46,783 nt of DNA from Candidatus Azobacteroides sp. Lineage in GTDB: Bacteria > Bacteroidota > Bacteroidia > Bacteroidales > Azobacteroidaceae. A program made the position numbers and the translations under genes. Below, one piece after another: positions 17,856-24,894 of the stretch (positions are counted from its first letter, which is position 1; every line of letters begins with the position of its first letter). Under the pieces are notes generated by a model. The model was not told where the DNA came from and made no database searches. It saw only the letters and a list, made by a program, of their open reading frames with translations. The stretch spans positions 1-46,783 of the forward strand of contig WRFZ01000172.1 in the NCBI GenBank assembly GCA_009778655.1. Direction: 5' to 3'.

Positions 17856-18407
17856 CTACCGTTTATTAAATAAGAGTTGCAAGCCTTGTCTTTCGTAAGA
17901 TTTGAATTTCCTGTCAGAAGAAATAATCGGAATATTGTCGGAAATAGATTGAGCAATGATCAAGTGATCGTTTGGATCTTTGTGATCAGCAACAGGTATA
18001 AGTTCCGCATAAGCAGATAGATTACTCCTTTGTACAGAAATTATCTTAATTCCTAAATCATCAACCGAATCAAATATTTCCTTATAGGATTTGTATTTTA
18101 AATGTTTGAGTTTTTCTTCTTTATACAAAAGTATTAACTCTTTTAAAACGAAAGTACTTATATAAAAAGTATTAGAATAATCTTCCAACACGTCTAAAAT
18201 TCGAGCACAAAACTCATCTTTATCATTACTCAAAATAAAAATAATGATGTTCGATCTAAGTAATATCGTAGAAGCGGCTTGGCGCAGTGGCGGGCTCACT
18301 GAGGCTCGTGGGGGAGACAAAACTTCCAAAATCGCACTGCCATTTCTGCGGGATACACCCGCCATTGTGCCAAACCGCCCGTTATCTGTAGTGCATTTTC
18401 TCATCAT
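17856..18407 (-). pseudogene. PIN-domain (VapC-like) toxin with replaced N-terminus
   Basis: Residues from about 48 to 183 match a PIN-domain ribonuclease, with the acidic residues E90, D147 (in DPNDHLIIAQ) and D165 (ISSDRKF). The first catalytic Asp, normally in a pattern like LLDTNIIIF, is missing: the sequence reads LLRSNIIIF (residues 49-57). The first 47 residues come from a GC-rich segment (about 18268-18407) and do not resemble a PIN start (Arg-, Pro- and Ser-rich). No antitoxin gene lies upstream, where the AbiF gene ends 11 nt away. The native start codon, the first active-site residue and the antitoxin all appear lost. An alternative is a translated but inactive fusion. Confidence 0.65.
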
Positions 18408-18410
18408 TTC
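18268..18410. other. GC-rich inserted segment with hairpins
   Basis: This stretch of about 140 bp is clearly richer in G+C than the AT-rich DNA on both sides. It contains the hairpin GCGGG/CCCGC around GATACA and a CTCACTGAG near-palindrome. It begins within codons of the PIN gene and ends just before the AbiF stop. It looks like a transferred or repeat-type sequence that overwrote the PIN gene's 5' end. Its source was not identified. Confidence 0.5.
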
Positions 18411-18418
18411 TCTTTCCC

Positions 18419-19348
18419 TTATTTTTGTCCTTTATTATCAGTCAAGTTTATTTTCCAAAGTGGCTCATTTTCCCAATCGGCAGGAAATCCCATTGCCCGA
18501 ATATCAACAGTTGGGTATTCCGACAATAAAGTTTTTAGTTTTTGTGTAAATCGGTTGTTGGGCGAAACAGTAAAAAGTAAGTATTTGATGATGCAAATGC
18601 GGAAGTAAACTCGCTTCATATCGGTATTGTCCGAATTTATCCAAGCGAATTTAGGGTTATTGAGTTTGTGCGAGGTAAAAGGAATTTCTCTATTCCACAA
18701 TCGGGCGTGGTGTCCGCAAATATTACGCAAATTAACTAACAACACAGTCCAAGAGGAAAAAACCGGCAACGGCAAGCCAAATTGATGTGCAACTTTTTTC
18801 AAAAGCGATTTATTCGCAAGATTATTGCACAGATTTATCAAAACTCCTAACGGAATTATTTCTGTAATCATCCAAACAGGCGGATACGGATTTGAATATT
18901 TGGATTGAAAATGCGCAATAAAATCTTCTTTATTTTTGGCTGTTTCTGTTTGTATTAGCGATAATGTTTTCGCAAAAATGGCAGGACTGCGAAAATATTG
19001 TGGATTAGTCGCCCAAAAAACATCTTTCAGTTCATCGCTAATCAAATTATTCATTGCACTGCGAATGGCGACTTCGATTTTTTCAATTTCATTGAAAATC
19101 AACATCCGTAATTTTCTGTCGAAACGGTACATATCCATTGCCTTGTCAAAAGTTGCACCATTTTTGTACAAATGTTCTGTTTTTGGCTCTTTTAGCAGCG
19201 GATAGAAATAAGCACTCAAACGAAAATAACCGATGTTTGTCAAATAACTGATTGCTTTTTGTTCGTTGGAAATTGTTAAACCTCTTTGTTTTAACAATGG
19301 CACTAAATCTTTCGGAAGTGTGCAAGTCTTGGAATAATTCTCTTTCAT
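18419..19348 (-). CDS. Abi_2 family (AbiF/AbiD) abortive-infection HEPN protein
   Basis: This 309-residue protein matches the Abi_2 family. The N-terminal block (TLPKDLVPLLKQRGL ... YLTNIGYFRLSAYFYPL) and IEKIEVAIRSAMNN are characteristic. The region near residues 205-221 (NLRNICGHHARLWNRE) contains R208-N-x3-H213, the RNxxxH motif of HEPN ribonucleases. Lactococcal AbiF and AbiD block phage growth, and the family is considered related to the HEPN lineage that includes Cas13. Function here is inferred: RNA cleavage on infection, leading to dormancy or death. A promoter-hairpin-U-run unit (19359-19449) lies directly in front and may encode an RNA partner or control readthrough. Confidence 0.88.
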   Translation of the reverse strand: MKENYSKTCTLPKDLVPLLKQRGLTISNEQKAISYLTNIGYFRLSAYFYPLLKEPKTEHLYKNGATFDKAMDMYRFDRKLRMLIFNEIEKIEVAIRSAMNNLISDELKDVFWATNPQYFRSPAIFAKTLSLIQTETAKNKEDFIAHFQSKYSNPYPPVWMITEIIPLGVLINLCNNLANKSLLKKVAHQFGLPLPVFSSWTVLLVNLRNICGHHARLWNREIPFTSHKLNNPKFAWINSDNTDMKRVYFRICIIKYLLFTVSPNNRFTQKLKTLLSEYPTVDIRAMGFPADWENEPLWKINLTDNKGQK

Positions 19349-19358
19349 AAGTGTATAT

Positions 19359-19412
19359 AAAAAAACGACTCGCCTAATTTAAGCATTGTAAAGAGGCTCG
19401 GCGAGTACTGTT
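19359..19412 (-). ncRNA. Candidate small structured RNA with terminator-like end, upstream of AbiF
   Basis: On the minus strand, transcription from the promoter at 19418-19449 would start near 19412. The RNA has a perfect 7-bp stem (ACTCGCC, complement of 19400-19406, with GGCGAGT, complement of 19368-19374) enclosing a 25-nt loop. It runs into CG followed by seven T's (19359-19365). That gives a roughly 54-nt RNA ending like an intrinsic terminator, 10 nt before the AbiF ATG at 19348. It could be a free RNA, an attenuator, or both. Confidence 0.55.
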
Positions 19413-19417
19413 GGCGA

Positions 19418-19449
19418 CAAAAGTACAACAATATTTTTAATCCACCAAA
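19418..19449 (-). promoter_or_regulatory. Promoter of the AbiF-associated RNA
   Basis: TACTTTTG (19418-19425) matches TAnnTTTG, with TTTG (19446-19449) upstream (20-nt spacing). It lies only about 20 nt downstream of the stop codon of the preceding gene, so the RNA-AbiF unit can be transcribed separately from the SPFH operon. Confidence 0.65.
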
Positions 19450-19469
19450 CGAAAAAACAAAAAATCACA

Positions 19470-20066
19470 TTAAACGCTCAAACATTCAGGCATTTCAACT
19501 TGCAATATTTCAGAAAACTGTGTAATGTCCGCATTTGGAAGTCCTGTTTCGATTGCAGTTTCTAACTCATTTTTCCAATTTGGTGTAATATTAAGATATT
19601 TTCGTTCAAAATAATCGTTCTTAATATAAGCCAAAAAGTAGTGATAAATTCCTCGCGGCTCTATCATAATAGCTGCATTTAGATATTCCAAAATTTTGTC
19701 GATGTCGGCACGAGGTGCAACAAATGCTTTTTTCCCTTTCAGTAAATTTATGGCTGCATAAAAGAATGTTTCCGAATTATCGAAATTATCTTCTATTGCT
19801 TTTGCGAAAGGAACGGCTGCGTTGTCATACATTTTTAGTTTGAAATAGCACATTGCAAGCGACATATGTAAGTCTTTGCTGTCGGGATTTGTCGCTAATT
19901 CTTTGCGGTAAGCATTGGCGTATTTGTTCACTTCGAGTGTGGACATTGACGCAATTGCCGTTATCGAAGCGATAACAATCGGGCGAGTGCAAAATTCACA
20001 GATTTTATGTTTGGTTGAAACAGGTGCACCACAACCCGGGCAGTTCAAATTGATTACTTTTTCCAT
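19470..20066 (-). CDS. Zinc-ribbon and TPR-like protein
   Basis: This 198-residue protein has an N-terminal zinc ribbon with C9-x2-C12 and C23-x2-C26 (NCPGCGAPV ... ICEFC). A helical region follows with TPR-like repeats (KDLHMSLAMCYFKLKMYDNAAVPFAKAIED and similar, about residues 60-130). There is no signal peptide or membrane segment. The function is unknown; the architecture suggests an adaptor for the membrane and SPFH proteins encoded just upstream, with which it forms an operon (4-nt gap). Confidence 0.75.
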   Translation of the reverse strand: MEKVINLNCPGCGAPVSTKHKICEFCTRPIVIASITAIASMSTLEVNKYANAYRKELATNPDSKDLHMSLAMCYFKLKMYDNAAVPFAKAIEDNFDNSETFFYAAINLLKGKKAFVAPRADIDKILEYLNAAIMIEPRGIYHYFLAYIKNDYFERKYLNITPNWKNELETAIETGLPNADITQFSEILQVEMPECLSV

Positions 20067-20070
20067 TATT

Positions 20071-20826
20071 TTATCTTCGTGTTAAATTTTTCAACATATC
20101 TATTTCCGCAATAGCGTTATCTACAAAGCGTTGCATTTTCTTTTGCGCTTCTACCAATGTATCATCTGTTGCCGATTCAGTTTCTTCAATAATATCCTCA
20201 CATTTGTTGAACAACGAAGTTAATTGAGAAACTGCCGTATCGTTATTCAAAATATTGGGAGTTAGAAAACTTATTTTTCCTTTCAATCGGTCGAGTGTCG
20301 TGCGATTATTGGAATCTGTTTCGTATTTCAATCCTTTTTCTGTGCAAAGTTTTTCGTAACGATTAGCGAGCAAGTTAATTTTCTGCGTGTAGAAGTTCAA
20401 TGTATGCGTATCGTCTTTTAATTTTTCTACCGTTTCCTTATAATTGCTATCGGTTTGGGCGGTCAATACGGAAATAATTATCCATAGTAATGTAAGCACC
20501 ATTAACGCGGCAACATAAAATTTTATCGGCAAAAAGTGTGAAAGTATCAGCGAATAAGCCAACATACAAACAAACCCGATTACAACATAATAAATAGCGT
20601 AAACGCCAAATACAGCAAGAAAAGGACTTGAAAATTCTTTTACTTTGGCGTACAACAAATTGAGATACCCGAAAAATACGGCTTCGAGAAATATTGTATA
20701 TCCAAGATTTAGATAAAACAACGCTGTTGTTTCATGTGGCTTAAACATAAAAAACAGTGTAATTGTTATCGCAATTACTACTATCGGCAACACATAGTTT
20801 GCAATGAGATTGATTTTCTTTGACAT
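20071..20826 (-). CDS. Multi-pass membrane protein with C-terminal coiled coil
   Basis: This 251-residue protein of unknown family has four predicted transmembrane helices: about 8-28, 36-58, 68-92 and 97-120. A cytoplasmic or periplasmic helical tail follows (about 125-250) with heptad-like stretches (YTQKINLLANRYEKL, AQKKMQRFVDNAIAEI). It lies 19 nt after the SPFH gene and 4 nt before the zinc-ribbon/TPR gene, so the three products probably form one membrane-associated assembly. No catalytic motif was seen. Confidence 0.7.
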   Translation of the reverse strand: MSKKINLIANYVLPIVVIAITITLFFMFKPHETTALFYLNLGYTIFLEAVFFGYLNLLYAKVKEFSSPFLAVFGVYAIYYVVIGFVCMLAYSLILSHFLPIKFYVAALMVLTLLWIIISVLTAQTDSNYKETVEKLKDDTHTLNFYTQKINLLANRYEKLCTEKGLKYETDSNNRTTLDRLKGKISFLTPNILNNDTAVSQLTSLFNKCEDIIEETESATDDTLVEAQKKMQRFVDNAIAEIDMLKNLTRR

Positions 20827-20845
20827 AATATTCTATTGTTAAAAG

Positions 20846-22024
20846 TTAAACAATCGGCGGTGGTGGCGGTGGAGTTGCACCGAAAAATCCTTGTAATTCG
20901 GGGCAATCGCTTGTTTTTGCCCATTGTGCCATTCCATTTTTCCAAACCAATGTATCGCGAGTTATTTGTCCGCTTTGAATGTATTGACCAAGTGTGTTAG
21001 TATCGTATTGATACTGCTGATTATTTACCAACACAAACCAAACCGTCGCAGTTGGTGGCGGTGGCGGAGTTGCTTGTTGCTGTTGTTGCATAACGCCTGC
21101 CATATTACCCATTTGTTGACCAAATGCTCCGCCTACGCCAAAGCCCATTCCAAGTCCCATTCCCGCACCCATCATTTGACCTGCACTGCCCTCGTTGCCT
21201 GCTGCTGTTTCCATTACATCAAGTTGTCGTTCTTGCTGATAAGTGTAACCTTCCATTCGGCGTTTTGCGGCTTCCGATTGAGAATCAAGAATTTTCTGAA
21301 CATTCGGGTCTGCTTTATCGAAATTCAAAGAAGCAATATTGAAACTTGCTATGCGAACTCCGTATTGTGCAAATTCTTCGTTGATAGCATCACGCACATA
21401 ATTTGCGACTTCGTCAATGTACGCATTAATTTTTACTACCGTAACTTCTTTTTGTACAACAAATTTGCTGATTGAGGCAGTAAGTTTTTGCACGATTAAA
21501 GATTTGAATTGCTCAATAATGTCATCGGTTGTAAAAAGGTGCAAAGTTCCAACCATTTGTTGTAAAAATGCCGAAGAATCTGTTACTTGCACACCAAACT
21601 CGCCAAACGAGCGAACAGGAATAGAAACGCCGTAAAGTGGGTCTAATAAATCAATCGGCTGCGGTGTGCCGAATTTTAGATTACGGCGAATTGTTTTACT
21701 GACATACCATACTTCGGCTGTAAATGGACTTCGTCCGCCGAAAGGAATGTTTATTAATTTTTGAAGAACAGGAATATTATTTGCCGAAAGCGTATGCGTA
21801 CCTGCACCGAAAATATCGGCAATCGCACCGCCTTTCACAAAAACTGCTTCCTGTGTTTGATTTACAATCAACTGCGCTCCGATTGACAAATTTTCGTATG
21901 GAAATTTCCAAACGAGTTCATCTTCTTCGCCGTTGTATTTTATTCGGTCTATAAAACCTTTTCTTTCTTCGCCTTGTCCGTCATACGTTGTGCCGTCTGT
22001 GCGGTTTTTATTAAATAGTCCCAT
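20846..22024 (-). CDS. SPFH-domain protein with C-terminal GYF_2 domain (YdjI-like)
   Basis: In this 392-residue protein, residues about 45-250 form an SPFH/band-7 domain of the YdjI (virion core protein-like) branch (VWKFPYENLSIGAQLIVNQTQEAVFVKGG, then YGVRIASFNIASLNF). A Gly/Met-rich linker (about 275-312), a poly-Gln/Pro tract (313-324), a GYF_2 domain (about 327-382, VWFVLVNNQQYQYDTNTL ... DTLVWKNGMAQW) and a Pro-rich tail follow. SPFH proteins make oligomeric membrane microdomains; GYF_2 modules usually bind Pro-rich peptides, and its own tail is a possible ligand. It has no transmembrane helix, so membrane contact may go through the neighbouring four-helix protein. Confidence 0.85.
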   Translation of the reverse strand: MGLFNKNRTDGTTYDGQGEERKGFIDRIKYNGEEDELVWKFPYENLSIGAQLIVNQTQEAVFVKGGAIADIFGAGTHTLSANNIPVLQKLINIPFGGRSPFTAEVWYVSKTIRRNLKFGTPQPIDLLDPLYGVSIPVRSFGEFGVQVTDSSAFLQQMVGTLHLFTTDDIIEQFKSLIVQKLTASISKFVVQKEVTVVKINAYIDEVANYVRDAINEEFAQYGVRIASFNIASLNFDKADPNVQKILDSQSEAAKRRMEGYTYQQERQLDVMETAAGNEGSAGQMMGAGMGLGMGFGVGGAFGQQMGNMAGVMQQQQQATPPPPPTATVWFVLVNNQQYQYDTNTLGQYIQSGQITRDTLVWKNGMAQWAKTSDCPELQGFFGATPPPPPPIV

Positions 22025-22068
22025 TTTTTGTTTTTATTTTAAGGATAAAAATACTGTACAAAGTAAAA

Positions 22069-22106
22069 ATCCAACCAACAAAACAGACTTTTTCTGTCAG
22101 TTGGAT
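22069..22106 (-). terminator. Bidirectional terminator between the 226-residue protein gene and the SPFH gene
   Basis: A 7-bp stem ATCCAAC/GTTGGAT (22069-22075 and 22100-22106) holds an inner CAGA/TCTG hairpin. T-runs follow on both strands (GGATTTTTA on minus, GGATATTTTTTTT on plus). It probably ends the minus-strand gene at 22128, making the SPFH operon a separate unit. Confidence 0.65.
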
Positions 22107-22127
22107 ATTTTTTTGCAATATTCTATC

Positions 22128-22808
22128 TTATGTTGTTTGTTTCTTTTCACGGAGTTTTGCTTTCATTCCTTGAATAACTTTTTCATAAGAATCCCCCCAC
22201 GGTGGTAGTGCGCACATAAATTTATTGCCCGGAACAACTATCGCAAATTGATGTGATTCAAATGTTTCGTTATTTCCCAGAATTTTAATTGTTACGGTTT
22301 CTGTCAATGTGGAAAAGTTTGTGATGTCTTTATAAAAATATTCTTCCGTTCGTATGCTCGTAACACTTTCCGTTAAGTTAAAATTGTCTTGATAAATATA
22401 AATTTGGGTAGAAGAAAAGAAAATCCTCGTAATTTGTATTTTTGATGCTCGATACTTACCATCGTTTCCTTTTTTAAAAAAACCGTCATCATATTTATTT
22501 CCCCAAAAATTAACAGGCTCTACTTCGTTGACTTCGCTTTCATCAATTCCTATTTTGTCCAATGCTTTTTGTCTGCTATTATTTACATTTAAGGCTTTTT
22601 CTACCAAATCATCAAACTCTTGGTCTGAAACAAGTTTGGCTTTATTCAGCCAACCGCCATCTCCTCGAAGTAAAAAATATTTCAAAGCGGTTATTTGCTC
22701 ATCCGTTTTTCCACGAGATAAATTTTCTACTCTCTCCATTCCCGAATCTTTTTTGAATGGTTTTGTAAGGAAAAAGATAATTACAATTGCTATTAAAACA
22801 TATATCAT
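22128..22808 (-). CDS. Membrane-anchored protein of unknown function
   Basis: This 226-residue protein starts with one transmembrane helix (MIYVLIAIVIIFFLTKPF), followed by a soluble part. A helical region (about 25-95) contains RGDGGWLNKAKLVSDQEF, and a predicted beta-rich C-terminal half (about 105-215) has strands IQITRIFFSSTQIYIYQDNF and TVTIKILGNNETFESHQFAIVV that resemble a PH-like sandwich. No family is recognised with confidence. It lies upstream of the SPFH operon on the same strand and shares its low G+C composition; a terminator separates them. Confidence 0.65.
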   Translation of the reverse strand: MIYVLIAIVIIFFLTKPFKKDSGMERVENLSRGKTDEQITALKYFLLRGDGGWLNKAKLVSDQEFDDLVEKALNVNNSRQKALDKIGIDESEVNEVEPVNFWGNKYDDGFFKKGNDGKYRASKIQITRIFFSSTQIYIYQDNFNLTESVTSIRTEEYFYKDITNFSTLTETVTIKILGNNETFESHQFAIVVPGNKFMCALPPWGDSYEKVIQGMKAKLREKKQTT

Positions 22809-22833
22809 AACATTTAAATTTTAACTATTCCTT

Positions 22834-23100
22834 CTACTCGTGTGGCTTTTCGTAGGAAATAATCCGCCCGTTTTTGAGAGTTTCTGCTCTCTCCGCAATA
22901 TGATTTAAGTGTTTTGCGGTTTCACTTCGCTCTTTTTTGGGGAACAGTTGCGAATCTGTTTTATATGTTGTGGCGGTTTTTACCGCTGTCGGATTTTCAA
23001 TTTTTGACAATAAAAATAGCGTGGAAACAACCTGTCTGTTGTTCAGGTTTCCACGCCTATATATCTCCACGCCGTTGTACACGACATTTCACTAACTACT
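22834..23100 (-). other. Structured leader or small ORF upstream of the 226-residue protein gene
   Basis: The stretch holds several strong hairpins on either strand: GCGTGGAAAC/GTTTCCACGC (10 bp, 23019-23028 with 23047-23056), GCGG/CCGC near 22970 and GAGAG/CTCTC near 22880. On the minus strand it is also an open frame of 82 codons (22834-23082). That frame has protein-like content (PKKERSETAKHLNHIAERAE) but only a GTG start just after a TGA and no ATG. I cannot decide between a small gene, a truncated gene and a structured RNA leader. Confidence 0.4.
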
Positions 23101-23243
23101 CTTGATATATAAACCCATAAATGGGTCAAATTGTGGAAAAATGAACAACAAGAAGTAACAACAATACGCTATTTTTATTAAAATGTTTATTTTGTGCTTA
23201 TTAGCACTGTTTTTATATCATACGCAATATTTTATGTTTATAA

Positions 23244-23439
23244 TTCGAGTTGACTTTGTTGCAACGAGTAATATATTAATTTTTTTAAATAATTACAAAT
23301 GCTGATTTTTGATTGATTTAAGATGCTGTTTTTTGCAATCGTTTATAAATAAATCTATTAGCAAAAAATGCTTATTTTTTATGCTACTTGTATATTATTG
23401 ATAATCAATACTCAATTGTTGCAACAAAGTCATTCGAGT
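23244..23439. mobile_element. 182-bp MITE with 15-bp terminal inverted repeats and 7-bp target duplication
   Basis: Perfect terminal inverted repeats TGACTTTGTTGCAAC (23251-23265) and GTTGCAACAAAGTCA (23418-23432) enclose AT-rich DNA without an open frame. The 7-bp sequence TTCGAGT lies immediately outside on both sides (23244-23250 and 23433-23439). The element itself is 182 bp, too short for a transposase, so it must be mobilised in trans. The interior carries related short motifs (ATGCTG-T-run-GC and GCAAAAAATGC) that could pair. The transposase family is not identifiable from this window. Confidence 0.85.
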
Positions 23440-23499
23440 TGCAAAATTATCTAAAATTTTTGACTTACTCTTTGAAAATTGAAAAATATTTTTTTAACG

Positions 23500-23737
23500 C
23501 TATGCCACCCGCTTGTCGGGTGGTGGGTGGGCAAAGCCGAAAAATGGCGTAGCCCATTTTTGGGCGTGGATTGGCGGTGCGGTATGAGCGCAGCGAATAC
23601 GGCAAGAGCCAATTTTTCTGCCGTTTTCGACAAGCAAAGTCGTCCGATTACTCCGAATTGTCCCATTTTGCAAAACTTTCAACCTTATTTTCTTCAAAGT
23701 CGCACTGCTGCTCGGTTGCCCGCGCATTACAGATATC
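23500..23737. other. GC-rich palindromic intergenic block
   Basis: This gene-free stretch is packed with inverted repeats: CCACCCG/CGGGTGG (about 23507-23525), AAAAATGG/CCATTTTT (about 23542-23563), TTGGC/GCCAA ending in T's (about 23575-23617) and GTAT/ATAC with GCG cores. Composition contrasts with the very AT-rich MITE region just before it. Short open frames exist on both strands but none is protein-like. It may be a cluster of REP-like hairpins or a structured RNA. Confidence 0.45.
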
Positions 23738-23908
23738 TCATTTTAATACCGCTTTCCTATCTGCAATTTCAAAAATCCCGTTTGGATTTTTTTCCCACCA
23801 AAGAGTAATTTTAGATTTTCTCTTCTTAGACGGGGTTCCATCTCTTTTCCTTGATTTTACGATTTGTTTTTTGTCTTTAGCTTCCATAAATTTTATCCAT
23901 TCAATCAT
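23738..23908 (-). CDS. Small conserved-type basic protein (WWEKNPNG motif)
   Basis: This 57-residue product starts MIEWIKFMEAKDKK and has a very basic middle (KSRKRDGTPSKKRKSK). It ends in ITLWWEKNPNGIFEIADRKAVLK, a pattern I associate with small uncharacterised Bacteroidota proteins (FWEKYPNGIGEIVDMKAVLK-like). The frame extends to a TTG at 23926, but the -7 element TAAATTTG (23924-23931) overlaps that codon, so ATG 23908 is preferred; ATG 23887 is possible. The function is unknown; a nucleic-acid-binding role would fit the charge but is speculation. Confidence 0.55.
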   Translation of the reverse strand: MIEWIKFMEAKDKKQIVKSRKRDGTPSKKRKSKITLWWEKNPNGIFEIADRKAVLK

Positions 23909-23923
23909 TATCCGTTTGCCAAA

Positions 23924-23931
23924 CAAATTTA
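23924..23931 (-). promoter_or_regulatory. -7 element of the 57-residue protein gene
   Basis: TAAATTTG matches TAnnTTTG and is 15 nt upstream of the chosen ATG at 23908. No TTG is found at the usual distance. Confidence 0.5.
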
Positions 23932-23986
23932 CGACTTATTTTCGACATATAAAAATCTTCGGAACAATTACAACATATGCAACCCT

Positions 23987-24838
23987 TTACAAAGAGGAAT
24001 AATCGGATGAAAAAGTATCTCCGTCGGTAATTCGGCCGGTAGTCGCTCCTTTTTTGAGCCAGCGAACCCGCTGCTCGGAAGTGCCGTGATTGAAAGCGTC
24101 GGGAACCGTATAGCCTTGCGCCTGCATTTGTAAGCGGTCGTCTCCGATGGCGGATGCGGCATTGAGTCCTTTTTCTATATCTCCGGCTTCCAACGAATTA
24201 AACATTTTATTATCGTAGTAAGCCCAAATACCGGCATAAAAATCGGCTTGCAATTCCAACCGAACGCTTAATTGGTTGCTCTCTTTTTCGCTTGCCCGAC
24301 TTTGCATTTGATGCACTTTATCAAGAGTCCCCAAAAGATATTGTACATGATGCCCTACTTCGTGAGCGACGACATAAGCGTACGCAAAATCGCCGCCTGC
24401 TCCCAATTGATTTTTCATTTGGTCAAAAAACGAGAGGTCAATATATAAGGTTTGGTCGGTAGGACAATAGAACGGCCCGGTTTGAGAAGATGCGTTTCCG
24501 CACCCCGAACTTGTCGCTCCCGAAAATAAAACCATTTTGGGAGGAACGTATTTCCGCCCCATTTTTTCAAACTCCTTTGTCCAAACATCTTCTGTTCCCG
24601 CTAAAATTGTCGAAGTAAAAGTAGCCATTGCTTCTTCGGCTTCAGTAGGCACATATTCCTTCCCGGATTGCGTGACATTCGACAATTGATTAGTTATCAC
24701 ATCTAATGGATTTCCACCCATCAGCCAGGTAATAATTCCTGCGATAATAAGACCGCCTATTCCTAAAGTTGCGGTTGTTTTTCCACTTCTACGGCGATCA
24801 TCTACATTATCGCTCGTACGTCTTCCTTCTAATTTCAT
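23987..24838 (-). CDS. YpfJ-type putative neutral zinc metallopeptidase
   Basis: In this 283-residue protein a hydrophilic Arg-rich N-terminus (RRTSDNVDDRRRSGK) precedes one transmembrane helix (about 24-40). A periplasmic domain follows with the zinc motif HEVGHH (H159, E160, H163) in YAYVVAHEVGHHVQYLLG, and a downstream ELQADFYAGIWAYY block that supplies the third ligand. GNASSQTGPFYCPTDQTLYIDLSFF is diagnostic of the YpfJ/KPN family. The substrate is unknown. It follows the PgpH-like gene on the same strand, separated by a short heptamer repeat array. Confidence 0.92.
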   Translation of the reverse strand: MKLEGRRTSDNVDDRRRSGKTTATLGIGGLIIAGIITWLMGGNPLDVITNQLSNVTQSGKEYVPTEAEEAMATFTSTILAGTEDVWTKEFEKMGRKYVPPKMVLFSGATSSGCGNASSQTGPFYCPTDQTLYIDLSFFDQMKNQLGAGGDFAYAYVVAHEVGHHVQYLLGTLDKVHQMQSRASEKESNQLSVRLELQADFYAGIWAYYDNKMFNSLEAGDIEKGLNAASAIGDDRLQMQAQGYTVPDAFNHGTSEQRVRWLKKGATTGRITDGDTFSSDYSSL

Positions 24839-24845
24839 AGCATAT

Positions 24846-24894
24846 AGTTTATAATTTATAGTTTATATTAATTCATAATTCATAATTCATAATT
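24846..24894. repeat. Short CATAATT heptamer array
   Basis: Four clean copies of the heptamer CATAATT plus degenerate flanks (TTTATAATTTATAGTTTATA) fill the gap between two minus-strand genes. The same unit recurs at 28522, 32721, 33197, 39849, 40797, 41000-41130 and 45088. Confidence 0.8.

Noticed and set aside
23479-23808. 109-codon plus-strand frame across the palindromic block
   Set aside because: Its sequence is dictated by the inverted repeats, has no family resemblance, and overlaps the better-supported small gene on the other strand.
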